DNA from: CAVQNQ01 sp964427655
GTDB lineage: Bacteria; Acidobacteriota; Terriglobia; Bryobacterales; Bryobacteraceae
Direction: 5' to 3'
Assembly (NCBI GenBank): GCA_964427655.1
Contig: CAYRWE010000090.1
Location: 1 to 18,214 of the forward strand
DNA: 18,214 bases
Part shown: positions 1 to 9,100 of the stretch, one piece after another
Position numbering within the stretch: position 1 is the first letter of the stretch
Layout: every line of letters starts with the position of its first letter
Translations under genes and position numbers: made by a program
Notes under the pieces: model-generated
Seen by the model: only the letters and a program-made list of their open reading frames with translations
The model's database searches: none
Told to the model about the DNA's origin: nothing

Positions 1-114
1 TGCTCTGCTGAGACTATCCGGAAGGCCGCCGCAGTTGCCCGGTTCCGGGATGCGGACTATCTGGAAATGAGATCCGAAGACGACTCCTGGAAAACCCAAA
101 ATGCGTCCCAATAG
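1..114 (+). CDS. C-terminal end of an unrecognised protein, cut by the window edge
   Basis: Frame 1 is open from the first base to a TAG at 112-114 and gives 37 residues. They include a mixed helical-looking stretch (ETIRKAAAVARFRDADYLEM) and end in ...TQNASQ. Composition and codon use look like coding sequence rather than a chance frame, but the piece is too short to place in a family. A short hairpin (142-159) follows the stop by about 28 bases. I call this a gene end with moderate to low confidence. It could still be a chance open frame, and the missing 5' part lies outside the window. Confidence 0.4.
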   Translation, partial: CSAETIRKAAAVARFRDADYLEMRSEDDSWKTQNASQ

Positions 115-141
115 GAGTGGATGGCGGCCAACGCGAATGCG

Positions 142-159
142 AGGTCCGCAGACGGACCT
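142..159. other. Short perfect hairpin after the first gene end
   Basis: AGGTCCG and CGGACCT pair over 7 bp around a CAGA loop. It lies 27 bases after the TAG at 112-114. No T-run follows on the plus strand, so it is at best a weak terminator. The rest of 115-372 shows no gene or motif that I can support. Confidence 0.3.
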
Positions 160-372
160 TGCCCGCTCAACTCTCAACTAACTGTTTGCGCTTGTTTCGC
201 GGGCAATGTCTCCCACCCGGCCAAAGTACGAGACGGCGACTGCTCGCTCAGGTGACCTTTTTCCGAGCGACCACACACCCACAATCCAAGGAACCATCCC
301 AGATGAGTCCGATGCCATCAATCAATGCCAATCCTTATTGAATTCGGGACGGTGGTCGGGATCGGGATGCGC

Positions 373-842
373 TCACGTCTTGCCGAACACTGAACGAAGT
401 TGTTTCTGCCGCGCAGTGAGCGGCCTCCAGTTGTACTGCGATTGCCGCTTGCTTGCGATAACAACGCAGGGTGTGGGCTTAACGGCATTGATATCTTTAC
501 GGAACTCAATGACTTCGGCCAAGCCACCACAGAAGTCGTCTTTGCCGCGGCTGAGGTAGAGTTCAGTATCGACATAAATGACGTCGCCCGGGAACAGCAG
601 CTCATCTGGGCGCCACGATTTCCCCGTTCGCCCCGCGGATAAGATACCAAACCGTCCGGATGCGATCCAAAGGCACCCCCGACCCAGCTCGTACAATTGC
701 CCAATCGCAGAAGTGCATCGCACGTTGCCCATCTTGGAGCACTCAGAAATGCCGCGGCCGCTCTGACGAGTTGTCCCCGCTGGACCGAGTCTTCGGCCAT
801 GTTCCGAACCTGTTCGGCGGTGAGATTCGGGGCAAAGTTCAT
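373..842 (-). pseudogene. Frameshifted gene for a protein of unknown function
   Basis: Two leftward frames join into one sensible protein of about 157 residues. The first runs from ATG at 842 (MNFAPNLTAEQVRNMAEDSV...) to about 702 (...CDALLRLG). The second continues with QLYELGRG, reaches the strongly protein-like segment GDVIYVDTELYLSRGKDDF and ends ...LRSVFGKT at the TGA at 373-375. The switch sits in a short G-rich stretch (TTGGGCAATTG on the minus strand) and needs one missing base. I do not recognise the family. The D/E-rich YVDTELYLSRG segment looks soluble, and no signal peptide or membrane helix is seen. No clear Shine-Dalgarno precedes the ATG. It is either a young pseudogene or a sequencing error in a live gene. 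Confidence 0.5.
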
Positions 843-945
843 GCGCGCGAGCGTTGTTTCCGGGTAGACAACTGGCCGCTCCCGTCAGGACGCGTGGGGG
901 CTTGCGCGGACACGAGTTGTAACAAGGAGGTTTTATTAAGATTTC

Positions 946-960
946 ACCAGCCTTGCTGGT
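946..960. other. Small perfect hairpin
   Basis: ACCAGC and GCTGGT pair around a 3-base loop (CTT). It lies 20 bases left of the terminator-like hairpin at 980-1001. The two together may form a composite 3' structure for the leftward TPR gene, but this one alone has no T-run. Confidence 0.3.
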
Positions 961-976
961 TGTTGCTTTAGTCTCG

Positions 977-1001
977 AAAAGGCCGGAATCTGAACCGGCC
1001 T
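977..1001 (-). terminator. Likely rho-independent terminator of the TPR gene pair
   Basis: On the minus strand AGGCCGG pairs perfectly with CCGGCCT around an 8-base loop and is followed directly by TTT (four T with the last stem base). It starts 61 bases after the stop of the leftward TPR gene, the right place and direction for its terminator. The T-run is short, so termination may be partial. Confidence 0.5.
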
Positions 1002-1062
1002 GCCACAACTCACCGCGGCCTCGCGCGTGCACTTAGAAACACTGCGGAGCCCCGGCCATAAC

Positions 1063-1872
1063 TCATTTGCCTTCCCACGGCTGCGTGGGTCCGGGATATA
1101 GCGCCATGGAGACGTGGCACTCCCCGCCGGTGATGTGGCCGTCCTTGCTGGTGGTGATGACCCAGGATCCTTTACCTTCGGCGCACTCTCTCTCGTTGCG
1201 CGCGGTCTTTAACACGTAGTATCGGGACATCTGGCGGAGTGTACCTCTTGCGGCGTCCTCTTGCCGATGCCGTTCCTGGATGTTCGCAATCTCCGTCTGC
1301 ATGTTGGCTCGTAGGGACGGATCCAGTTGCAATGCTTTTTGAAAATCCGCGTTGGCGTGCGCCAAGTCGTTCAACTCGTAATATGTCCATCCACGACCCA
1401 AATAGCTTCGCGCCGATCTCGGATTGAGCGCAATCGCGTGGTTGAACGCCCAAAGCGCGCGGTTCCTGTTCGAATGGTCGTTGATCGCCCACATGTCCCC
1501 CGAGCCGTAGTTCAGGTCGCCATAGTTGTGCCATGCCGTGAAATCTTTGGGATCGAGCTTGATGGCCCGCTCCAAGTCCTTTGCCGCCAGCCAATCCAGG
1601 TACATGTCTAACCTGCTGGTCTTGGCCAGCCTATGAGCGGAGACTCCGCGATTGACCAGAGCGCCTTCGTCGTTGGGGTTCCTCGCTAGCAAGGCGCTCT
1701 CCTGTCGGAATTCGCGGACCTCCCGGGGATCGCATCCAGCCAGCACCTTGGCAACGTCGGGCCAGCGCGGGTCCCAGCCCGGCACCTGCGCCGCGGCGCG
1801 GCCCGCGACGAGCAAAAGCAACGCCATCATGCCGGAAGTCGATAAACGGTACATGCGATCTGATCTCTTCAT
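1063..1872 (-). CDS. Exported tetratricopeptide-repeat protein
   Basis: The product has 269 residues. Residues 1-29 form a signal peptide: a basic start (MKRSDRMYR), a hydrophobic core MMALLLLVAG and a likely cleavage after AAA-Q. Residues about 70-190 hold TPR-like helices, with the usual family spacing at ALVNRGVSAHRLA, FTAWHNYGDLNY and ARSYLGRGWTYYELNDLAHA followed by A-x-QLDP. TPR arrays bind partner proteins, and here this would happen outside the cytoplasmic membrane. The C-terminal 60 residues have two cysteines (C230, C252) in no motif I recognise. The start is supported by AAAGGAG eight bases before ATG. That Shine-Dalgarno lies inside the end of the upstream small gene, and the two share ATGA, which suggests translational coupling. 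The partner and exact job are unknown. Confidence 0.8.
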   Translation of the reverse strand: MKRSDRMYRLSTSGMMALLLLVAGRAAAQVPGWDPRWPDVAKVLAGCDPREVREFRQESALLARNPNDEGALVNRGVSAHRLAKTSRLDMYLDWLAAKDLERAIKLDPKDFTAWHNYGDLNYGSGDMWAINDHSNRNRALWAFNHAIALNPRSARSYLGRGWTYYELNDLAHANADFQKALQLDPSLRANMQTEIANIQERHRQEDAARGTLRQMSRYYVLKTARNERECAEGKGSWVITTSKDGHITGGECHVSMALYPGPTQPWEGK

Positions 1873-2105
1873 CTCAGTTCTCCTTTCTCAAGCTGACTCT
1901 CCATCTTGCCGGCAGTTGTGACACCGGTTAGCGCTATGGCATCGGGTAGAAAACCAATTAGACGGCTTTGGCGGTGTATAACGAATCCATTCCGGGACGT
2001 ATCGGCCCCGCCTGAAATGAAGATATCCCAGTTCGTGGGCGCCGAGGGTTGCGCGGAGGTAACCCGAGAAACCAGCATCGAGATCGTGAGGAAGGCTGTT
2101 TTCAA
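1869..2105 (-). CDS. Small putative exported protein coupled to the TPR gene
   Basis: This 78-residue frame opens with TTG and a short signal-like segment (TTG-KTAFLTISMLVSRVTSAQ), then a polar mature part (NWDIFISGGADTSRNGFVIH...). Its last codons carry the Shine-Dalgarno of the downstream TPR gene, and its TGA overlaps the TPR ATG (ATGA). That arrangement is the main reason to believe it. A possible -10 (GATAAT on the minus strand, 2131-2136) lies 26 bases upstream, but no good -35 is visible. I do not recognise the family. It may be the shortened front of a once longer gene, because the charged tail KMESQLEKGELR looks like read-through of a leader. Confidence 0.4.
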   Translation of the reverse strand: MKTAFLTISMLVSRVTSAQPSAPTNWDIFISGGADTSRNGFVIHRQSRLIGFLPDAIALTGVTTAGKMESQLEKGELR

Positions 2106-2144
2106 GTGTTTACCCGCTCTCTGAAAGAAAATTATCTAATGATA

Positions 2145-2297
2145 CTACAGCCCGAACGTAATATATCCTGAGATCCGTTCTGAATCTTCTGAAATCACCG
2201 TCTGTTTGAGTACTACTGTGGGCAGAATCACAGGCGGAAGCCCCGGTTCGAAGGCTTCGAGCTGCTTGTTGTAGAACCGCACCACCGTCAGGCTATT
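2145..2297 (-). pseudogene. C-terminal remnant of an unrecognised protein
   Basis: From 2297 down to the TAG at 2145-2147 the minus strand reads 50 codons with very protein-like content: SLTVVRFYNKQLEAF, then EPGLPPVILPTVVLKQ and VISEDSERISGYITFGL. A stop (TAA, 2298-2300) closes the frame directly upstream, and there is no usable ATG, so the 5' part is gone. The segment reads like the last strands of a beta-rich domain. I do not know its family. It lies 39 bases upstream of the leftward TPR pair and may once have headed the same operon. Confidence 0.45.
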
Positions 2298-2907
2298 TTA
2301 GGGAGCCGGTAGTTTCATGCTTTCCGATGGTTTCCATCCAAAGCGACTCCGCTAGCCAGTATGATTTTTGGCGGGACGGCGGACTGTGGGCAGTTGACGG
2401 GCCAGTCGGAAGTTGGGTAGCCAAGGTCAAGTTGACCCGTAACGCGCAAACCGCGGATTGGCCTCGGGCCCTTCCGGGCCTTGGCCGATCCTGGCCCGAC
2501 GGTGCGCGGGATGCTACCGATATTACGTTCGGACCGTATCGGGGCCACCGCGGCCACATGACGGATGCGCGGAAGCGATCGGATGGGCTGTGGCCGCGGT
2601 GGTTTCGATACGGCGTGATGAAGGAAGCCCCTCAGTTTGGCAGAAGGCCGCTATGCATTTTGAATTGACGACCGCCGCTTAGGGAAGGTTGTGGTGAGGC
2701 TTTTGGGAGCACTGTAGGTGGGAGACGCCGGATGCGAGGGTGTTCTCCGGACCGTAGAGGGGAGGGAGTGGTTACAGCCCAGTGATTACGCCGTGAAGCT
2801 TACAAACAGAACACGCCAAGAAGGTTTTATGTTTCGCTCGACGCCGTCGCCGGAGACCTCATCGCCAGAACGTATCGTGCGCAGCGGGAGGAGCGTCTAC
2901 AGGTAAT
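2298..2907. other. Gene-free stretch with one long inverted repeat
   Basis: I see no convincing gene in these 610 bases on either strand. Several frames stay open, but they are GC-rich, lack ribosome sites and read as no known family. The one clear structure is the inverted repeat at 2534-2613. The stretch lies between a gene remnant and an insertion-sequence remnant, so it is probably decayed mobile-element ground. Confidence 0.5.
2534..2613. repeat. 25-bp inverted repeat with a 30-base loop
   Basis: The arm at 2534-2558 and the arm at 2589-2613 are reverse complements over 25 positions with three adjacent mismatches. The inner 14 bp (CCACCGCGGCCACA against TGTGGCCGCGGTGG) are perfect and the outer 8 bp (CCGTATCG against CGATACGG) are perfect. 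The size fits a REP- or MITE-like hairpin element or a strong cruciform. No T-run follows, so it is not an ordinary terminator. Confidence 0.55.
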
Positions 2908-3273
2908 GAGGCACCATTACTGGAAGCCGAAGTCGAGGAGCGCCAGAAGAACGTGTTGGCGCGCCGGCTGAAGGAGGCGCATTTCCCGAAGATCAAAACG
3001 TCAGAAGAGATCGACTTTGAAACGGCGGCGCATCCGCCGGCCGCGCGCCTGCGCAAGCTGACCGGAGGCGATTCCGTGGTCCGCACCGAACCGGTGATCT
3101 TTCTGGGCGATACAGGGACGCATCAGGCGACCGCCCTAGCGGTGTCGGCTTGCCAACAGCGGAAGCGAGTTCGCTTCACTACCGCGGCCGAGTTGGTCAA
3201 CGAGTTGGTGGAAGCGCGGGAGAAGAACGAGGCCATCTGCTGCATCTGCTGCCCGGCCGCAGCGTCATGGTGA
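2908..3273 (+). pseudogene. istB: Remnant of IstB, the IS21-family helper ATPase
   Basis: The frame reads LEAEVEERQKNVLARRLKEA, then PVIFLGD, ALAVSACQQRKRVRFTTAAE and LVNELVEAREKNE. This is the order of IstB from the end of the N-terminal domain, through Walker A, to the segment before Walker B. IstB is an AAA+ ATPase that guides the IstA transposase to its target. The Walker A region reads GDTGT-HQATALAV where the family has GDxGTGKTHLATALAV, so three codons (G-K-T, including the nucleotide-binding lysine) are missing in frame. The N-terminal third is absent, and similarity stops at about 3231, before Walker B. No IstA is visible upstream. It cannot be functional. Confidence 0.75.
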
Positions 3274-3307
3274 GATTCACCGCGGACTGGGCGCACCGGC
3301 GATGACA

Positions 3308-3471
3308 CTATAGAGAGTATCGCCCGTATCCAGCAGCCGCGTGTCCGTTCGCACGTATGAACAAAGGCGAGGGGGAATACGGCTGCTTTCGGTTCTCTAG
3401 GGTGCGGAACCCGTGGCCCGATGACAAAACCGTCACTCAACTGTAATGTCGGCTTCACATTCTCTCTATAG
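3308..3471. repeat. 10-bp inverted repeat enclosing 144 bases
   Basis: CTATAGAGAG (3308-3317) and CTCTCTATAG (3462-3471) are perfect reverse complements, and with flanking AT the match is 12 of 13. The right copy ends 11 bases before the ATG of the secreted protein at 3483. It could be a small mobile remnant or a regulatory site upstream of that gene, or chance. Confidence 0.25.
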
Positions 3472-3482
3472 GATGTAGTCCC

Positions 3483-5636
3483 ATGTCGAGAAGACTCATG
3501 CAAATGTCGATACTCTGCGCACTTGGCCTCGGTGGGTCGGCCTGCGCTCAGACTTTCACCGGTTTCACCTCGGGTAATATTGTGGTGAGCCGCAGTGTCT
3601 ACAGCGGTGGCGCCTCGGCGCTCGCGGTCGGCCAGCCATTGCCGCCTGTATGTCCGGCGACAGCCACAACGCAATGCAATGCGGCTAAGGCGACCGACAG
3701 CGGTGCGTACGCCTCCACGACCGGCACAAACAACGTTTTTAACAACAACAATGTGGATGGCAGTTTCGGCGTTACGTCTCCGGTTTTCCTTGACCAGCTC
3801 ACGCCGACCGGAACGCTCGTCAACACGCTGGCTGTTCCCACGAGCCTGGGCACGACCAGCTTTAGTTCCAAATCCGAAATGGCTCTGAATCTATCGGCAG
3901 ATGGAACCGCGATCACATATATGCAGTACGTGGCGCCTCCCAATACAGTCGATGTATCGAACGCGAACACGCCCTACGCCTATGATCCGACCAATCCGGC
4001 GGGGGGCAGCTACTACCGTGCTGTGGTGCAGGTGGGCTCAAACGGGGTCATCCAGGTGACGCCTACGAACTCCTATAGCGGGAACAACGGGCGCGCCGCG
4101 ATTCTGGCGAACGGAATTTACTATATGTCGGGCAACAGCAATAACGGAACCGGCACACCCGCGAACGTCATCGGCACGGCGGGTGCGCAGATGGCAATAC
4201 CGGGCCAGAGCCTGGCGACACCGCCCATCCATGTCGGGGACCTTTCCATCAGCCAGGTGATCAACCCGGCCACCGGCCTGCCTTACCCTCCGGACAAAGC
4301 CGGCAAGGATAACAACTTCCGAGGTCTTACCATCTTCAACAACACCCTATACACGACGAAAGGAAGCGGCGGCAACGGAATCAACACGGTCTACCAGGTT
4401 GGTGACAAAGGGAGCCTGCCCACGCTCGCCAAGAGCACTACGCAGCCGGTGGACTATCCCTTCGGCCTTTTTTTCGCCAATGCGACAACGCTATATGTCG
4501 CCGATGAAGGCGACGGCACTGCGGCGAACTCGGCGACCAGCAAGACTTCGGGCCTGCAGAAATGGGTGCTGAACAACGGAACCTGGACGCTCGCGTATGT
4601 CCTGCAGAATGGTCTGAACCTCGGCACTCAGTACAGCATCGCCAACTACCCCGCCTCTTTGAATCCGGCGCCCGACGGTCTTCGCAATATCGTGGGTAAA
4701 GTCAACGGCGATGGAACAGTGACCATCTGGGGCATCACTTCGACCGTCAGTGCCAACGGCGACCAGGGCGCCGACCCGAACCAACTGGTTCCGATAACGG
4801 ATGTTCTTGCCAACACAAGCGCGACCGTCGCCGCGGCGGAGAAGTTCACTCTTCTGCGCACCGCCAATGCCGGTGAAGTGCTCCGGGGCGTTTGTCTGAC
4901 CCCAGTTGCGGGATCGACTCCGGCCGTGAACGTTCCGCTGATCCTTTCGGCAGCCAATCCAGCCGCCTTTGCCATCTCGCCTGGTTCGCTGGCTACCGCC
5001 GCCGGTCAAGGCCTGGCGACCACGACGAGTATGCTGACCGCGCCGTACCCGACGTCGGTTTCCGGCACCTCGGTCTCGATTCTGGATGCGGCCGGCACGA
5101 CTACCGCCGCGCCGCTTCTCGCGGTATCACCAACGCAGATCATGTTCCTGGTGCCGGCCACGGTGGCTCCCGGCACGGTTCAGGTGATGGTGACCAATGG
5201 AACTGTTACGCAGACTTCCAATAACGTTGAGGTCTCTACGGTTGCGCCTGGGCTTATCACGATGAACGGTTCCAGCCTGGCCGCGGCCGAGGCGATCCAG
5301 GTTGCGGCCAGCGGGACGCAGACCTCTCAGCCGGTTCCCACGACCAATAGTTCCGACGCTATTGTCGCCAATCCGATTGCCATCGGGACGGGCGGCGCCA
5401 GCACGTATCTGGTCCTGTTCGGCACCGGGGTCGCTCCAGGAGGAACGCCTCTTACGACCGTCACGATCAACGGTGTGGCGGGTACCGTGACGTATGCCGG
5501 GCCGGCAGGCACGGATCCGGGTCTCGATCAGGTGAACGTTCTGCTTCCTGCGAAGCTTGCCGGATCCGGGAACGTGAACGTGCAACTTACGGTCGAGGGT
5601 GTGGCTGCAAACCCTGTCCAGATCACAATTCAATAG
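3483..5636 (+). CDS. Large secreted protein with a Solibacter-type C-terminal domain (TIGR03437)
   Basis: The product has 717 residues. Residues 1-22 are a signal peptide (MSRRLMQMSILCALGLGG, cleavage probably after ACA-Q). The last cysteine is not in a lipobox, because the -3 residue is Gly. Residues about 25-475 are Asn/Gly/Thr-rich and beta-propeller-like, with strand segments such as FRGLTIFNNTLYTTKGSGGN and YPFGLFFANATTLYVADEGD typical of extracellular repeat folds. Residues about 480-717 resemble TIGR03437, a domain abundant in Solibacter, with paired beta sandwiches and a tail GLDQVNVLLPAKLAGSGNV. No catalytic motif is visible, so a binding or structural role at the cell surface is likely. 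No clear Shine-Dalgarno precedes ATG at 3483. A TATAGG 11 bases upstream could be a -10 with a very short leader. No terminator follows. Confidence 0.8.
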   Translation: MSRRLMQMSILCALGLGGSACAQTFTGFTSGNIVVSRSVYSGGASALAVGQPLPPVCPATATTQCNAAKATDSGAYASTTGTNNVFNNNNVDGSFGVTSPVFLDQLTPTGTLVNTLAVPTSLGTTSFSSKSEMALNLSADGTAITYMQYVAPPNTVDVSNANTPYAYDPTNPAGGSYYRAVVQVGSNGVIQVTPTNSYSGNNGRAAILANGIYYMSGNSNNGTGTPANVIGTAGAQMAIPGQSLATPPIHVGDLSISQVINPATGLPYPPDKAGKDNNFRGLTIFNNTLYTTKGSGGNGINTVYQVGDKGSLPTLAKSTTQPVDYPFGLFFANATTLYVADEGDGTAANSATSKTSGLQKWVLNNGTWTLAYVLQNGLNLGTQYSIANYPASLNPAPDGLRNIVGKVNGDGTVTIWGITSTVSANGDQGADPNQLVPITDVLANTSATVAAAEKFTLLRTANAGEVLRGVCLTPVAGSTPAVNVPLILSAANPAAFAISPGSLATAAGQGLATTTSMLTAPYPTSVSGTSVSILDAAGTTTAAPLLAVSPTQIMFLVPATVAPGTVQVMVTNGTVTQTSNNVEVSTVAPGLITMNGSSLAAAEAIQVAASGTQTSQPVPTTNSSDAIVANPIAIGTGGASTYLVLFGTGVAPGGTPLTTVTINGVAGTVTYAGPAGTDPGLDQVNVLLPAKLAGSGNVNVQLTVEGVAANPVQITIQ

Positions 5637-5695
5637 CCAGCAGCCGCCATGGAAGGCGCCGTGTCGCGGTTGACACCCATCACGATCATGCTCGT

Positions 5696-5896
5696 GGCGA
5701 CGCCAGGATTCCGCGCTTCTATGATCTGATGCGGCCCCGCCAGCCGTGGCACCTCGAAGTATTCGACCCGCCTTGGCTGGAAGGTGGTGACCTGCGCGGC
5801 CAGTCTCTGCTCGCACGGAAAACACTGCCGCGCCGCATCACGCTGCGGCAGCCGTCCCCGTCGCTGTACGTGGACCACTTCGGCGACCACAGGTGA
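5696..5896 (+). pseudogene. Fragment of an ATP-dependent DNA ligase (LigC/LigD ligase type)
   Basis: A plus-strand frame of about 65 codons reads RIPRFYDLMRPRQPWHLEVF, DPPWLEGGDLRGQSLLARK and PSPSLYVDHFGDHR before TGA at 5894-5896. In bacterial ATP-dependent ligases of the end-joining type, the nucleotidyltransferase domain has the same order: RFYDLxRRR, then F(A/V)FDLLWLxGxDLR (motif III region), LLERK..LRR, then LLYVDH. The upstream lysine motif I and the downstream motifs IV and V are absent, so this is an internal slice. It starts about 60 bases after the TIGR03437 gene. The same bases also carry an open frame on the minus strand, which I treat as the shadow because it resembles no family. 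Confidence 0.65.
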
Positions 5897-6105
5897 CCCC
5901 CGGCTTGCTCCTGCCGGAGGGTCCGGTTCTGGTTAACCCACCAGTAGCGCCCAGGGCCACCTGCAGTTGGCCGACGGATGCGCTCGGAACCGCAGCTTCG
6001 AGGTGAACGCCATCGCCGGTGGGAAGGGCTGATGTCGCCACCTATCCTCCCGCTGGGCCGGGCACACATCTACCACCCGCTCCCAAATCTGCTGCTGGCG
6101 CGAGC

Positions 6106-9100
6106 TCAGCTTCTGGGGTTAAGAAATAGCGGATCCGCGCCGATAGTGCCCACGAGTCTAGTCACGTAGTCCGGCGAGTTGACCCATGTCAGCGTATCCC
6201 TGGCGACCTTCATGCGGGCTTCCAAATCGAGTTGTGGCGGGATTTCCAACCCCGAAGTGCGGAATTGCTCCAACGCCAGCAAGTGGCACTGCCACAACTC
6301 GGCTTCTTTGCGCTGCCGGGCACAGAGACGCTGAGCATACCAGTCGCTAGACAGGACCGCTTCCCGAGTGAATTGCGCTCGCAGGCGCGGATCTTCCAGT
6401 GTCATCCCCTGGTAGCTGCCATGGGCCATGATCTCGAGCAACGCCCGCAGCGGCGGGCAGGCATGCTCCACGCTGCCATCTTCGAAATAGGACAGGGCCA
6501 CGCGCCTCTGACTTGCCACGATGTCATCCACCCCGGCGGCGAACATGGCCAGGTCCTGTTTCTCCGGACGCAACAGCTCCTCCGGAAAGACTGAGTCCGG
6601 AGTTTCGAAAATGCGCCCCAGAAAGACGTCGGAGAACCGCGACGTGACCCGGTAGCCCAGGCGGCTGGCCAGTACCTTGCGGCCGTCCAGCCGGAAATCT
6701 TCCACCTTTTCCAGGTAGCCGTTTTCGATCAGAAACCGGGGCGCGCGTTCTTCCACCCTCATCCTGCACCAGATCTCCGGCACCAGCATGCTGATGTCGT
6801 GGTCCACTCGATAATGCGGGCCCACATAGCCGGCCGAGGTGGTGACGGCCGCATACTCCGTAAGGATCATGGAAACCAGAGCATTGTTCACGTCGATGAC
6901 CGGTGGCAAGGCATTGAACGGCCCTTTGGTGAGCGCTCCTTCGCTGCCGAATCCGGTTGTGGAAGGCGACTTGCCAGTCAGGCTGGAGATGAACTCCATG
7001 AACAACTCGGGCGTTTCCTGGTAGTGGATTGGATTGTAAACCGCTAGGGGAGCGATGCCGAGCTTGGGTTCGGGCGGATTATTGCGGCGGCCGGGAAGAA
7101 CGGCATTGACCGGAAAGAACACATCCTGGCCCTCGGGAATGTTGCGGTCGAGGCGCGCCGTGATTCCGGCCAGATAAGTTTCGCGGGCCTGCACCAGGTC
7201 CGGCCTCCTCTGAAGATACCGCGGGTTCTTCGATGGTTTTCCGTCCACCAGGCGCGGGTGCGCCGAAGATACCACGTAGTCGCCGTGTTGCGCGGAGACG
7301 AACTTCGAAATGAGCTGCTTCATCGGCTGACTGTAGCGGTCAAATTCCACCACGTGATCGACCAGGCGCCGCGCATCTTCGCGCGTGAGCGGCTCGAAGT
7401 TGGAGAGGAATGTGTCTGGGCTGGCGATATCGGCCTCGGCTTGCTGGTCCGCCCCGCGATGGACCGCCTCGTCCGGCCGCTGGAACAGCATGGTTTCGCA
7501 GTTGACCACCAGTTTGACGCTGGGGTTGCCATATTCCTCGTCGGGATGCGGAAGGGCCGCGCGCGGCAGCGTCACCGACGCGGTGATATCGTCCTCTACC
7601 TGCACCTTGTCGGCCGGATAGAAATCCGGCCGCAGCTTGTAAATGCGCCAGGAGCCGTCGGGGTCGTACCCCACGCGCAGGTAATTGCTCACCAGCCTCT
7701 GGCCGTCGAACTTCAGCTCATGGCCTAGGAAGCCGTTGATGCGGTCCACGGTAAAGTGCTCACGCCAAGAAACTCCCCATTCGGGGCGGTAGTAGCGCTT
7801 CACGGTGAATACAAGCTGCCGGATGGTTTGGGGTAGGTCCCGCACGAACTGATTGTGTTCGTCCGTGTAATCGGCGGAGGCGGTCAGCAGCTTGATGACC
7901 GAACCGAGTGACCGCTCGATGCTGAGGACGGGCCGGCGCGAGCGGTGGTTGGGCACCCTGTCCCGAAAGACGCACGCGTAGTCTCTGTCGAGTACGGCGG
8001 CCACCTGGTCCATATCGCTGCTGTAATCTTTGACGAAGACCGGGCCCTTCAATACCAGGTCGGCCAGGGACTTGGAGATCTCGCTCTTGCCGCCTCCCGA
8101 AACCGTGGAAGGCTTGTGACAGAGGGTTCCATCCGAGCGGGTGCCGATCAGCCGCCAGGCCGTCCCGGAAAACTGTTTTTCCAAGCGGACCCGGTACCCC
8201 GAAGGAAGCACGTACACCTCTTCAACGCGCAGAGGGATCTGCCGTCGCTGGCCCCGCCATTCCCAACAGACCGTCCCGTCGCGGACACTGAACGTGGAGG
8301 ATTCGGGTACGTAAATGATGTTGGCGAAGCGCCGGTCCACTGCATATCTATCCGGTTGGACTTCGGCGCGGCTGCCCAGCAGGCTCATGGCGGCTTCAAA
8401 CGTGGCCGGCTTCAGGCGAATCGTCCGACCGGCGATGAAATCCTGGCCGAGAATATAACTGGGGAACGCGATGGCGCCGCCGGCGTGCTCTTCTTCGCAC
8501 AGCCCGGACAGATTCGCGGCGAAACTGATTTGGGTTTTGACTTCCTTCTTGCAATATCCGAAGTAATTGTCGGCGAGAATGGTCACCATGACGCCGGACG
8601 CGTCCCGGCAGGCGATCTTGAAGGCCTTCCCTCCGTTATAGAGTTCATCCGGCTCGCTCCAGCACATGCCGTCACGCTTCTGCCTCTCGGTCGCCTGGCC
8701 GGTGTGTGGCAGGCCTAACTCTCTTTTGGATACCGAGACAAGGTGGGGGGCCAGAATGACGCCGCCGGAATGGCCAGTCCAATGCAGCACGTCGAGAGCT
8801 GCGTCATTTTCCGGCAGGTACGGATCGCCGCCGTTGCCGAAGAGGCACTCCACGAAATCCAGGTTGCTCACCAGAGTTCCTGGAGCGAAAAAGCGAATCT
8901 CCATGCTTCTCTCCGGCGTCTCGCCGGTAGCGGGGCACACCACGGGCCGGAACAGAAGAGAAACGAACAAGCCCGCCGCTCCAGGTTCGGCGGCGGTACA
9001 CGGCAGAGCCAGCACGTCTTCCGGAGGATGCAGCGCTTTTTTAAGCAGGGTCGCGAAAACCGAAGTGGGAACGGCAATCTTATCTGCGGGGATGGGCAGA

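Noticed and set aside
914..935. GTAACAAGGAGG resembling a 16S rRNA word and a perfect Shine-Dalgarno (AAGGAGG)
   Set aside because: No rRNA context surrounds it and no ATG, GTG or TTG start with a coding frame follows at the right distance.
980..1001. tRNA T-arm-like sequence (GGTTCAGATTCC on the minus strand)
   Set aside because: No acceptor stem, anticodon arm or D-arm can be built around it. A terminator hairpin is the simpler reading.
5127..5825. Minus-strand frame of 232 codons opposite the secreted protein
   Set aside because: Shadow of the TIGR03437-type gene; Arg/His-rich with no domain.
7945..8718. Plus-strand frame of 257 codons opposite PPi-PEPCK
   Set aside because: It is the antisense of a well-supported coding region and shows no recognisable domain.
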